DNA from: Nitrospirota bacterium
Lineage (GTDB): Bacteria > Nitrospirota > Thermodesulfovibrionia > Thermodesulfovibrionales > SM23-35
Direction: 5' to 3'
NCBI GenBank assembly: GCA_018262395.1
Contig: JAGSYM010000049.1
Span: 1 to 7,186, forward strand
DNA: 7,186 nucleotides
The notes beneath the pieces are model-generated. The model worked only from the letters and a program-made list of their open reading frames with translations, was not told the origin of the DNA and did not search any database. A program made the translations under genes and the position numbers. Positions 1 to 6,832 of this stretch are shown piece after piece. Each line of letters begins with the position of its first letter. The stretch's first letter is position 1.

Positions 1-1
1 T

Positions 2-391
2 GATGCTGACCCTTCCCTGGAGGACCTTGCCCTTCTGAGACTCGGCAGACATTTCAGGATGTCAGAGAGCTGCAAGATAATAGTTGGCAGAAACAAAGAT
101 GAAAATGAGGCCCTAACTGCACTGGATAGCGGACATGGTATCAGCCTTAGGGTCGAAAGCTACGCGAGTCCCATTGTGATTGTAAGGGGAAAAGCTGCAG
201 AAGAAATCATCCTGGCTGCGGCTTCACTATGCGCTAGGTATTCTGATGCAAGGCATCTCAATGATATCGATGTGAAGGTCACTGAGGACGGCAGGATATA
301 CACACTGCTTGTTGCACCTGCAGGAGAAGATCTTATTGATCAGTACAAGATTGAGAAAAAAGACAAGAAAAAGGCCTTGATCAGAGTCTGA
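2..391 (+). CDS. C-terminal part of a ThiI/MnmA-like tRNA-thiolation protein (NFACT-R-like domain), 5' truncated
   Basis: The reading frame is open from base 2 to the TGA at 389-391, so the gene starts outside the window. The ATG at 59 is most likely internal, because the 19 codons before it read as good protein ([19 protein letters not shown]) and run straight into it. The visible 129 residues contain RLGRHFR followed by [12 protein letters not shown] and a lysine-rich tail ([11 protein letters not shown]). From family knowledge, this arrangement resembles the small NFACT-R/DUF814-type RNA-binding domain found at the C-terminus of some PP-loop ThiI/MnmA-like proteins, which thiolate tRNA uridines in the cytoplasm. 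The catalytic PP-loop half would lie left of the window, so the enzymatic assignment is inference. The stop lies inside the end of hisF on the opposite strand (11-base overlap). No terminator can be seen there. It could instead be another protein carrying this domain. Confidence 0.6.
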   Translation, partial: DADPSLEDLALLRLGRHFRMSESCKIIVGRNKDENEALTALDSGHGISLRVESYASPIVIVRGKAAEEIILAAASLCARYSDARHLNDIDVKVTEDGRIYTLLVAPAGEDLIDQYKIEKKDKKKALIRV

Positions 392-1220
392 CAGGAACGC
401 CTTTTGAATGAAGATACTCCTTGGCCTCTTTTATCGTATATTCCCTGAAATGAAATATCGAAGCTGCCAAAACAGCGTCTGCCTTGCCCTCAGCAAGCCC
501 CTCGTAAAGGTGTTCCAGATTCCCCGCCCCTCCTGATGCGATGACAGGAATCGAGACAGTCTCTGAGATCATTTTAGTCAGCTCTATATCGTAACCGTCC
601 TTTGTGCCGTCCTTGTCCATACTGGTGAGCATGAACTCTCCGGCCCCGAGCTCTTCCATCTTCCTGGCCCAGGCAATTGCGTTTATGAGCTTCATTTTTC
701 TGCCGCCGTGGGTTGATATGGCCCAGGTCAATTCCTTGACGGGCAGATCCAAAATAACGTCTTTCAGAGTTGGGTCGCTGAACCATCCTTCCCCTGTTGC
801 ATCGGCTATGTTCTCAGCAACTCTTTTTGCGTCTATCGCGACCACGATGCACTGGCTCCCGAACTTCTCCGCGGCACGGCTTATAAAATGAGGGTCTTTT
901 ACCGCGGTTGTATTTATCGAGACCTTATCACACCCTGCCCTGAGCAGGGCCTTTATATCGTCAAGTGTTTTTATGCCTCCTCCGACAGTTAGGGGCATGA
1001 ATACGTCTTCTGCTGTCCTTTCGACGACGTCGAGAATTATCTTTCTTTTTTCGTGAGAAGCGGTAATGTCCAGGAAGATGAGCTCATCAGCCCCCTGTTT
1101 ATCATAGTAGAGGGCATTTTCTACCGGGTCGCCGGCATCTCGCAGGTTTACAAAACTTACACCTTTTACAACGCGGCCGTCTTTTACGTCAAGGCATGGG
1201 ATAATACGTTTGGCCAGCAT
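381..1220 (-). CDS. hisF: imidazole glycerol phosphate synthase, cyclase subunit HisF
   Basis: This is the cyclase half of imidazole glycerol phosphate synthase. With ammonia from the HisH glutaminase it converts PRFAR to imidazole glycerol phosphate and AICAR, the fifth step of histidine synthesis, in the cytoplasm. The (beta/alpha)8 barrel is clear: [15 protein letters not shown] at 6-20 with catalytic Asp11, phosphate-binding GGGI near 80-83, AIDAKR with the second catalytic Asp130, [14 protein letters not shown] at 198-211, and ASGGAG at 228-233. The ATG start is preceded by AGGA with 6-base spacing, and this site overlaps the hisA stop codon, which suggests coupled translation. At 279 residues it is longer than the usual roughly 253. 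By comparison from memory with Thermotoga maritima HisF, both catalytic aspartates align and a net 28 extra residues fall between positions 134 and 170. The HisH partner gene is not in the window. Confidence 0.95.
   Translation of the reverse strand: MLAKRIIPCLDVKDGRVVKGVSFVNLRDAGDPVENALYYDKQGADELIFLDITASHEKRKIILDVVERTAEDVFMPLTVGGGIKTLDDIKALLRAGCDKVSINTTAVKDPHFISRAAEKFGSQCIVVAIDAKRVAENIADATGEGWFSDPTLKDVILDLPVKELTWAISTHGGRKMKLINAIAWARKMEELGAGEFMLTSMDKDGTKDGYDIELTKMISETVSIPVIASGGAGNLEHLYEGLAEGKADAVLAASIFHFREYTIKEAKEYLHSKGVPVRL
711..821 (-). other. insertion loop in HisF (residues about 134-170)
   Basis: Between AIDAKR (ending at residue 133) and the conserved HGGRK segment (171-175) there are 37 residues, where T. 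maritima HisF, recalled from memory, has 9. The surrounding frame is intact and all catalytic residues flank it correctly, so this is an in-frame insertion and not a frameshift. The inserted stretch is mixed polar and hydrophobic (it includes [18 protein letters not shown]). It lies in the loop after barrel strand 5, on the active-site side. Confidence 0.7.
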
Positions 1221-1226
1221 ATCCGG

Positions 1227-1230
1227 TCCT
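1227..1230 (-). promoter_or_regulatory. hisF ribosome binding site overlapping the hisA stop
   Basis: On the minus strand the hisA stop TAG runs directly into AGGA, then six bases, then the hisF ATG. The stop and the Shine-Dalgarno site share bases, the usual layout for translational coupling, so HisF synthesis probably depends on ribosomes finishing hisA. Confidence 0.6.
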
Positions 1231-1960
1231 AGTGATTTTTTCCAGAAGAGGCAAGCTGTATTGCTTCCTTGAGGTCAAGGGACCCTGCATAGATCGCCTT
1301 GCCGGTTATCGCTCCCCAGAGGTTTTCAATTTTCAGCAGATTTTTTATATCTTCAATGTTTGCCACACCGCCAGAAGCGATAACAGGAATATCCACTGTT
1401 TTGACCATATCTTCCAGGGCAGGCAGATTAGGGCCTGTCAGCATCCCGTCTCTCGATATATCTGTGTAGATAATGCCTGAAACTCCGATAGCTTCGACTT
1501 TTAGTGCCAGTTCTCTGGCGTCAATAGAGCTGACCTCTTCCCAGCCTTTTACCGCAACTTTTCCGTTTTTGGCGTCGATGCCAATAAAAATACTGCCGGG
1601 AAATCTTCTGCATGCATCAGTGACAAACTGTATATCTTCTATTGCGGAAGTCCCTATTATCACCCTGTTAATGCCCGCGGAAACCAGTCTGTCGACTGTT
1701 GAAATATCCCTAATGCCGCCGCCAACCTCTATGTCCATATCAACGGATTTTCTGATTTCGATGATGCGAGCGTAATTTTTCTGGCTGCCCGTAAAAGCGC
1801 CGTCAAGGTCTACAACATGAAGGACCTTTGCGCCGGAAGATTCCCAATTTTTTGCTGTTCCTGAGGGATCTCCTGAATATACCGTAATAGCCTCTTTCCT
1901 GCCTTGCTGAAGTCTGACGCACTGTCCGTCTTTTAAATCTATTGCCGGAATAATAAGCAT
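1229..1960 (-). CDS. hisA: phosphoribosylformimino-AICAR (ProFAR) isomerase HisA
   Basis: HisA opens the ribose of ProFAR to give PRFAR, the substrate of HisF, by an Amadori rearrangement in the cytoplasm. The 243-residue length is normal for the family. The start [17 protein letters not shown] puts the catalytic acid at Asp8. IGIDAKNG supplies the second catalytic Asp129. VGGGIR near 79-84, [15 protein letters not shown] at 164-178, ASGGVAN at 195-201 and [10 protein letters not shown] at 217-226 are the remaining barrel and phosphate-binding signatures. The start is fixed by an in-frame TAA only two codons upstream. There is no evident Shine-Dalgarno site before it. A TATATT box sits five bases before the ATG, so the message may be leaderless. 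The gene is followed after 8 bases by hisF, and the pair looks like a two-gene operon diverging from the DUF3108 gene. Confidence 0.95.
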   Translation of the reverse strand: MLIIPAIDLKDGQCVRLQQGRKEAITVYSGDPSGTAKNWESSGAKVLHVVDLDGAFTGSQKNYARIIEIRKSVDMDIEVGGGIRDISTVDRLVSAGINRVIIGTSAIEDIQFVTDACRRFPGSIFIGIDAKNGKVAVKGWEEVSSIDARELALKVEAIGVSGIIYTDISRDGMLTGPNLPALEDMVKTVDIPVIASGGVANIEDIKNLLKIENLWGAITGKAIYAGSLDLKEAIQLASSGKNH

Positions 1961-2004
1961 GTATTAATATAACAGAACTAAACGTTATTTTACAGAGGAA
2001 AACC
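1961..2004. promoter_or_regulatory. divergent promoter region between hisA and the DUF3108 gene
   Basis: These 44 bases, rich in A and T, must carry the start signals for both directions unless promoters lie inside the coding ends. On the minus strand TATATT (1966-1971) is a -10-like box for hisA. On the plus strand TATAAC (1968-1973) is a -10-like box for the DUF3108 gene. The two boxes overlap. Neither has a convincing -35 at normal spacing: the best plus-strand one is TTGCCG at 1942-1947 with a long 20-base spacer. If both boxes are real, the two transcripts would compete for polymerase. Assignment is by eye only. Confidence 0.35.
1994..1999 (+). promoter_or_regulatory. ribosome binding site supporting a TTG start
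   Basis: AGAGGA lies five bases before the TTG at 2005-2007. The later in-frame ATGs at 2029 and 2065 have no comparable site in front of them. This is the reason for preferring the TTG start of the DUF3108 gene. Confidence 0.55.
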
Positions 2005-2814
2005 TTGTGTCCATATCCGAAAAATAATATGACATCATACAGAAACAGAAAGATTGTCAGCATTATGACAGGCAATATTGTATCGAGATGGACAGCCGTT
2101 TTGGTGTTTTTTGTCTTGCTTGCTATTTTGCCCGGGAATGTTTCGGCCTTTAATATCCCGGAGAAGCTCATCTTCGACCTGACGTGGACTGGACTTAAGG
2201 CAGGCACCGCAACGCTTGAAATAGTAAACGAGAAAGGATACGCGAAAATCATTTCAACTGCCCGGTCCGCTGAATGGCTGTCTGCTTTTTATATGGTTGA
2301 TGACAGGACAGAGTCTGTCCTGAAAAATGCGCCGACAGTGTCATTTATTGGCTTGCCTGAAAACTACAGGATTAAATTGAGGGAAGGCAGGCACAGGCGT
2401 GATAAGGAAGCGATTTTTGACCATGCAAATCGCCGTGTGACTTTCATTGACCATATTCGAAATGAAAAAAAGAACTATAAGATCGGGGAAAATACCCTCG
2501 ACCCTCTTTCAAGCTTTTATTTTATAAGGACGAAGAAATGTGAAGTCGGGAAATCGGTCTATGTGGATATATTCGACAGTAAAAAATTATGGAATGTGGA
2601 AGTTCAGGTGCTCAGGAAAGAAAGGATAAAAACAAAGCTTGGGCAATTCGATACAGTGGTCATAAAACCCCTGATGAAATCCGAGGGTATCTTTAACAGA
2701 AAAGGCGATATGTATATCTGGCTCACGGATGACCTCAAGAGTCTCCCTGTAAAGATGCAGACAAAGGTGGCAGTCGGCTACATTACCGCAACTCTGACAG
2801 GAGGGTCGTATTAA
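2005..2814 (+). CDS. secreted DUF3108 domain protein
   Basis: The product is an exported, beta-rich protein that I assign to the DUF3108 family. The family is common in Gram-negative bacteria and has no firmly established function that I know of. From the TTG start it is 269 residues. Residues 21-48 form a signal peptide: a charged start (MTGNIVSRW), the hydrophobic core TAVLVFFVLLAILPG, and cleavage probably after VSA at 46-48. The long basic leader before residue 21 is unusual, so ATG 2065 is an alternative start even though the best ribosome site precedes TTG 2005. The mature part begins IPEKLIFDLTWTGLKAGTATLEI, the typical opening of the family, and ends with alternating strands (DMYIWLTDDLKSLPVKMQTKVAVGYITATL). 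No lipobox cysteine is seen, so it is probably soluble in the periplasm. It precedes msbA by 72 bases in the same direction, which hints at an envelope or LPS role. Confidence 0.7.
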   Translation: MCPYPKNNMTSYRNRKIVSIMTGNIVSRWTAVLVFFVLLAILPGNVSAFNIPEKLIFDLTWTGLKAGTATLEIVNEKGYAKIISTARSAEWLSAFYMVDDRTESVLKNAPTVSFIGLPENYRIKLREGRHRRDKEAIFDHANRRVTFIDHIRNEKKNYKIGENTLDPLSSFYFIRTKKCEVGKSVYVDIFDSKKLWNVEVQVLRKERIKTKLGQFDTVVIKPLMKSEGIFNRKGDMYIWLTDDLKSLPVKMQTKVAVGYITATLTGGSY

Positions 2815-2850
2815 GAATGAATTTCTGCTGACCTTTTATCCCGCTGAATG

Positions 2851-2886
2851 TTTAAATAAACTTTCCCTTTCTATATACTATCAGCT
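2851..2886 (+). promoter_or_regulatory. possible msbA promoter
   Basis: TTTAAA (2851-2856) and TATACT (2874-2879) are separated by 17 bases and match the sigma-70 consensus at 4/6 and 5/6 positions. Transcription would start about at 2886, immediately before the msbA ATG at 2887. That would give a message with almost no leader, consistent with the lack of a Shine-Dalgarno site there. msbA could also be read through from the DUF3108 gene. Confidence 0.4.
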
Positions 2887-4599
2887 ATGAATATGTACAG
2901 AAAAATTATTGAACTCACGAAACCTTACTGGCCACAGGTTATGCTGGCCATTATTTTTGGCTTGGCGGCCTCAGCTTTAACAGGGGCGATAGCTTGGCTG
3001 GTAAAGCCTGCCCTTGACATTGTATTTATCGAAAAACAATACAAATATCTGGCTTTTTTCCCGGTTGGCATCTTTGCCCTTTTCACTGTAAAGGGTATTC
3101 TGCAATTCGGACAGGCCTACCTGATGGGATCATCCGGTTTGAAATTGATCAGAGATATGCAAAACAGGCTCCACAATCATGTTTTATACATACCTGTTTC
3201 GTATTTTCATCGGGAATCATCCGGAGTCGTCATATCCAGGGTCATTACCGACGTGAGAATGATGGGGTCTCTTTTTACGAATGTGATAAAAACGGTAATT
3301 GTTGAGGTGCCAACTATCATTGTACTTCTGGGAATAGCCCTTTACAGGAAATGGGATTTAACGCTGTTAAGTCTTATAATGATCCCTTTTATCGCGTACA
3401 GCACCAGGAAGCTCGGAAAAAAGGTAAAAAGGAGGACCAAAGAGGCCCAAAGCAAATTATCTTTTCTTACTCAGAGGCTGGGCGAAAGCATTACCGGGGC
3501 CAAAGTAATAAAGGTATTCAACAGGGAGGCAATCAGGGATGAAAAGTTTATAGTAGAAAATGACAGGGTATGCAGAGAAAATGTCAAGGTCATAAAATTT
3601 AAGGAAGCGACAAAACTCCTGATAGATGTTTTTACAGGCATAGCAATAGGTCTGATATTGTGGTATGGGGGAAGTCAGGTTAAAAATGGCGCGATCACTT
3701 CAGGAGATTTTGCTTCTATAATTGCCGCCATATACATGGTATTTACACCTGTTAAAAAATTGGGGGATTCATATACGTTTCTACAGGAGATAAGGGCAGT
3801 TATAGAAAGGATAGAAACAGTCTTGCACACAAAAAAGGAAGATACTGGCACGATCGAACTGGATGGGATAAAAAAAGCGGTAATCTTTAAGAACGTCTCA
3901 TTTGCCTATTCGCCGGATGCTGAGCCGGTCCTGAAAAATATAAACCTTGAAATAAAGGCAGGTGAGGTCATTGCCATTGTTGGTCCAAGCGGGGCCGGTA
4001 AAACATCTCTCGCTGACCTGCTGCCGAGATTTTATGATCCGATAGAAGGAAGTATCACCATAGACGACATAGATATAAAAAGTGTCGATCTGAAATCACT
4101 GAGGAACCTCATAGGCATTGTGAGCCAGGACATCATCCTTTTTAACGACACGGTGAGAGAAAATATTGGCTTTGGTAATCATGAAGCCGGATTTGATGAG
4201 ATTAAGAAAGCCGCTGAGATGGCATATGCTGATGAATTTATTGAAAGATTTCCCGAAGGTTACGATACCATTATAGGGGAGAGAGGCCTTAACCTCTCCG
4301 GCGGACAAAGACAGAGGCTTGCCATATCACGGGCCATCCTGAAAAATCCCCCCTTACTGATCCTCGATGAGGCGACATCTTCCCTTGATAATGTGTCCGA
4401 GGCATTGGTGCAGAAGGCCCTTGACGGGCTGCTTAGGAATAGGACAACAATTGTTATTGCACACAGGCTTTCAACCATAAAAAACGCAGACAGGATAGTT
4501 GTGCTGGAAGACGGGGCAATAACTGACATAGGGACACATGCAGAACTCCTCTCCAGAGGCCAGACATATTCAAGGCTTTGCGACGGATTGATGCTCTAG
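2887..4599 (+). CDS. msbA: lipid A export ABC transporter, ATP-binding/permease protein MsbA
   Basis: This homodimeric inner-membrane ABC exporter flips core-lipid A from the cytoplasmic to the periplasmic leaflet. Its 570 residues match the family (about 580) as one membrane domain fused to one ATPase domain. About six transmembrane helices can be seen, near 16-44, 55-80, 131-152, 157-175, 246-265 and 273-290. The ATPase domain has A-loop Tyr341, Walker A GPSGAGKT at 366-373, Q-loop Gln414, signature LSGGQ at 470-474, Walker B LLILDE at 490-495 with catalytic Glu495, and switch His526. All are intact, so the pump should be active. The start is limited by a TAA ten codons upstream; the only ATGs are at 2887 and 2893, neither with a ribosome site. 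The oppositely oriented LPS core genes to the right support lipid A as substrate. A general lipid or multidrug exporter of the same family is the alternative. Confidence 0.88.
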   Translation: MNMYRKIIELTKPYWPQVMLAIIFGLAASALTGAIAWLVKPALDIVFIEKQYKYLAFFPVGIFALFTVKGILQFGQAYLMGSSGLKLIRDMQNRLHNHVLYIPVSYFHRESSGVVISRVITDVRMMGSLFTNVIKTVIVEVPTIIVLLGIALYRKWDLTLLSLIMIPFIAYSTRKLGKKVKRRTKEAQSKLSFLTQRLGESITGAKVIKVFNREAIRDEKFIVENDRVCRENVKVIKFKEATKLLIDVFTGIAIGLILWYGGSQVKNGAITSGDFASIIAAIYMVFTPVKKLGDSYTFLQEIRAVIERIETVLHTKKEDTGTIELDGIKKAVIFKNVSFAYSPDAEPVLKNINLEIKAGEVIAIVGPSGAGKTSLADLLPRFYDPIEGSITIDDIDIKSVDLKSLRNLIGIVSQDIILFNDTVRENIGFGNHEAGFDEIKKAAEMAYADEFIERFPEGYDTIIGERGLNLSGGQRQRLAISRAILKNPPLLILDEATSSLDNVSEALVQKALDGLLRNRTTIVIAHRLSTIKNADRIVVLEDGAITDIGTHAELLSRGQTYSRLCDGLML

Positions 4600-4838
4600 C
4601 TTACACAATTCATAACTCATGGTAAGAATAAGGCTGTATATAGAACTCTCGCTCATTCTCGTCCCGGAAGCGCTCCGGGACTCCGAGGCTTTTGTCTCCT
4701 GATTTCCTGGAAACATGCTGTCGGAATATCGGCAAAAAATCCGCTCGAATTCTATCCCCCGCCTTATACTGCTTCAATTTGCCTGAAATTGTAAATTATG
4801 TGGGCCATGCTGATAGGGGTTTGTTCTCACGTTAAGGA
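4600..4838. other. non-coding gap between convergent msbA and glycosyltransferase genes
   Basis: These 239 bases separate two genes that end towards each other. Apart from the hairpin at 4661-4681 and a weak five-pair stem near 4719-4734 (TGTCG/CGGCA, with one G-T pair), I see no gene, tRNA or repeat array. A 23-codon frame from ATG 4713 has no ribosome site or recognisable content. Confidence 0.5.
4661..4681 (+). terminator. hairpin, possible msbA terminator
   Basis: GTCCCGGA (4661-4668) and TCCGGGAC (4674-4681) form a perfect eight-pair GC-rich stem around the loop AGCGC, about 60 bases after the msbA stop. The following T-run is poor: only CTTTTG begins eight bases later. It is therefore not a classical intrinsic terminator, but it could end transcription weakly or protect the mRNA end. 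There is no T-run on the minus-strand side either. Confidence 0.4.
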
Positions 4839-5993
4839 TTAAAAAAGCGAGGTATTTTCTGGATTCTGACCAGCTACCAGATCGAAAACTCTGCGGGTCT
4901 CTTCAATATGCCGTTCCCATGTATAGTTTTCTGCTGCCTTTGCGGCGTTTGTGCCGATTTCCCTGCGGAGACTCTCAATAGTCATATTCTTGATAAAACT
5001 TGCGAGACTGCCTGAATCTCTCCAGTCATCGAGAATGAAACCATCCCTTCCGGGTGAGATAATTTCAGAGGCGCCGTTGGTCCTGGTGGTTATGACCGGC
5101 AGGCCGCAGGCCATTGCCTCAAGGCATGCATTGGCAAAGGGTTCATATCTGCTTGGCAAAACAAATATATCAGACATGCCATAATATTTTTCAACATCTC
5201 CTGTCCTGCCAATAAATATTATCTGGTCCGGACTGATTTTTTTCTCCGCGGCGAGTGAGGTATAATGTCCTGGATTACCGCGACCGACTACCAGCAGTCT
5301 GGTTTTTTCGTTTCCGTCTTTTGAGATTGCCTCAATAATTGTAGACAGCCCTTTTCTTTCCCAGTTATTTGAAACAAATAGAATGACGAGGTCCTTATCG
5401 CCGATCTGGTGCTTTCTGCGCATTTCATTCCTGTATTCCTTAACTCCGGGATTAAAAACATTGCTGTCTACTCCATTGTATATGACTTTTATTTTTTCTT
5501 CAGGAATATGGAAATATTCAATGATCTGGTTTTTGACAAGCTGAGAATTTGTGATAAAGAGTCGGCGGTCGGCATACTGGAATATCTTCCCCTCCAGAAA
5601 CCGCATGACAAGATGCACGAGAGATGTTAGGTATTTTATCCATCTGAGCAGTGCCACGGGGTACTGGACTTTCATCCAATGCCTGTGGATACCGTCTCCG
5701 ACCCTGTATATATCGACAGGGTATACCTGGCACAGGCTATAGACAAGATCAAACTTCTCTTTTCTGAGTATATTCCTGACGTTGCACTGGAAGGACAAAA
5801 GTCTCAGGGGAGAGAGCCATTTGACGGTTTTTATAAGGCGTGTTTCGGTCCCTTCTATGGCAGTGTCCATATGACCAGTAAAAATATGCACATCGTGTCC
5901 GGCCTTTGAAAGTTTTGCGGCAAGATTTGCAGAAACCCTTTCAGCTCCTCCAAGGCTTTGAGAAACCCGCTTTGTTATCAGTGCTATTTTCAA
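4839..5993 (-). CDS. GT4 glycosyltransferase, WaaG/RfaG-like LPS core sugar transferase
   Basis: This is a GT-B fold retaining glycosyltransferase of family 4, probably adding a hexose to LPS inner-core heptose at the cytoplasmic face of the inner membrane, as WaaG does. Of its 384 residues (E. coli WaaG has about 374), the N-terminal half has LGGAERV at 14-20 and YRVGDGIHRHW at 96-106. Next comes a basic/hydrophobic stretch at 117-137 that could touch the membrane, as a segment of WaaG does, and then FITNSQLVKNQI. The C-terminal half has VIYNGVD at 170-176, NWERKG at 210-215, VVGRGN at 235-240 and the EX7E pair Glu284/Glu292 in EPFANACLE. The start codon is TTG; it shares bases with the TGA of the upstream kinase (TTGA), pointing to coupled translation, with AAGGGG before it as a weak ribosome site. 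The donor and acceptor sugars cannot be read from the sequence. Confidence 0.8.
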   Translation of the reverse strand: MKIALITKRVSQSLGGAERVSANLAAKLSKAGHDVHIFTGHMDTAIEGTETRLIKTVKWLSPLRLLSFQCNVRNILRKEKFDLVYSLCQVYPVDIYRVGDGIHRHWMKVQYPVALLRWIKYLTSLVHLVMRFLEGKIFQYADRRLFITNSQLVKNQIIEYFHIPEEKIKVIYNGVDSNVFNPGVKEYRNEMRRKHQIGDKDLVILFVSNNWERKGLSTIIEAISKDGNEKTRLLVVGRGNPGHYTSLAAEKKISPDQIIFIGRTGDVEKYYGMSDIFVLPSRYEPFANACLEAMACGLPVITTRTNGASEIISPGRDGFILDDWRDSGSLASFIKNMTIESLRREIGTNAAKAAENYTWERHIEETRRVFDLVAGQNPENTSLF

Positions 5994-6826
5994 TTGCCCC
6001 TTGATCTTTTTTTTCTAAGCTGAAGCTTAGCGTCGTGTTTTGAGATTTTCCTTGTCTTTAACATAATGCTTCTTGCCAGTTTTTTATTATCAGGTGTTAA
6101 TTTATCGCTACCGGTATAGACGTGGAAAAACCTCAGAAGATCAGTTTTGGTAAACACGCCCAAGCCAGCAGCTGAGTAAGCCAACTGAGCAAGATCTTTG
6201 ATCTTGTCATGCAGGCTGATAGTTCTGTTTTTATGCATCCTCTGGACATCTATTATGAAAAATTTATCCTCCTCCTGCCTTATAAGTACGTGGCCCAGAT
6301 AAAAATCCTGATGATTCAGCCCATTGTTGTGTAAATCCCTTGCCAGGACGGCCAGTTTTTTTATGTATGCGCGCTTTTCATTTATTTTTTCATGGTCCAA
6401 AGACGGCTTGAAATGTCTTGGGAAAAAAACCTCCAATTTCTCTGCTTCGTAAAGATTTTCTGTAAGGGTGAGAGAAAAATAAGACAGCGCGAACTTTTTT
6501 TTCTCCCCGAAGGCTACAGGGGTCATAGTGTTGAATCCCAGGCTATTGAGAAGAAGCATGTTGTCCCATTCGTTTTTTGCGTCTTCTTTTCTCATTAACG
6601 GGTTTACAGACCTGAGCCTTTCCCTCCATGGCCAGAAATGTCGTTTCAGATAAAAAACTCTGTCTCCCAATTCAATTCTGGCGACAGATCTGAACTTGTT
6701 TTTCTTCAGGAAGTAGCCGCCGTTAAAATCTCTCAGGGCCTGGAAGGTGTCAAGACCGTTGTCTTTTAACAGGTCAAGATAATCTTTATTAATAAGCATT
6801 TTATTGTGTCTGATAAATGTGTGCAT
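5990..6826 (-). CDS. lipopolysaccharide core kinase of the WaaP/InaA (Kdo/heptose kinase) family
   Basis: The product is a small kinase with a protein-kinase-like fold, expected to phosphorylate a core sugar (heptose or Kdo) of LPS using ATP in the cytoplasm. In its 278 residues I see FYLKRH at 58-63 with the likely ATP-binding Lys61, Glu86 in KNEWDNM as the helix-C partner, the catalytic loop NHQDFYLGHVL at 171-181 with Asp174, and the metal-binding DVQR at 193-196. These match the RfaP/WaaP pattern (an NHxD loop and a DLxR-type motif). The tail (KTRKISKHDAKLQLRKKRSRGN region, 257-278) is very basic and may hold it at the membrane. The ATG at 6826 lies 6 bases after the stop of the next gene upstream; it has no clear ribosome site, and ATG 6799 (residue 10) is an alternative start. 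The stop overlaps the glycosyltransferase start. Confidence 0.78.
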   Translation of the reverse strand: MHTFIRHNKMLINKDYLDLLKDNGLDTFQALRDFNGGYFLKKNKFRSVARIELGDRVFYLKRHFWPWRERLRSVNPLMRKEDAKNEWDNMLLLNSLGFNTMTPVAFGEKKKFALSYFSLTLTENLYEAEKLEVFFPRHFKPSLDHEKINEKRAYIKKLAVLARDLHNNGLNHQDFYLGHVLIRQEEDKFFIIDVQRMHKNRTISLHDKIKDLAQLAYSAAGLGVFTKTDLLRFFHVYTGSDKLTPDNKKLARSIMLKTRKISKHDAKLQLRKKRSRGN

Positions 6827-6832
6827 GATCGG

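Noticed and set aside
937..950. Inverted repeat GCCCTG-AG-CAGGGC inside hisF
   Set aside because: The loop is only two bases and the repeat encodes normal conserved HisF residues (ALLRAG).
1803..2252. 149-codon minus-strand frame spanning the hisA start, the divergent gap and the start of the DUF3108 gene
   Set aside because: It overlaps two well-supported genes, has no recognisable domain, and its hydrophobic stretch is a by-product of reading the signal-peptide region in reverse.
2304..2322. Perfect eight-pair inverted repeat CAGGACAG-AGT-CTGTCCTG inside the DUF3108 gene
   Set aside because: It lies within coding sequence and no T-run follows on either strand. It is not repeated elsewhere that I can see, so it is probably chance or codon driven.
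4719..4740. Small stem next to a run of A (plus strand) as a terminator
   Set aside because: On the plus strand the tract after the stem is A, not T. On the minus strand the T-run comes before the stem. Neither orientation fits a terminator.
5409..5909. Several plus-strand frames of 63-76 codons opposite the glycosyltransferase gene
   Set aside because: All lie antisense to a gene with clear family motifs and have no recognisable content or ribosome sites.
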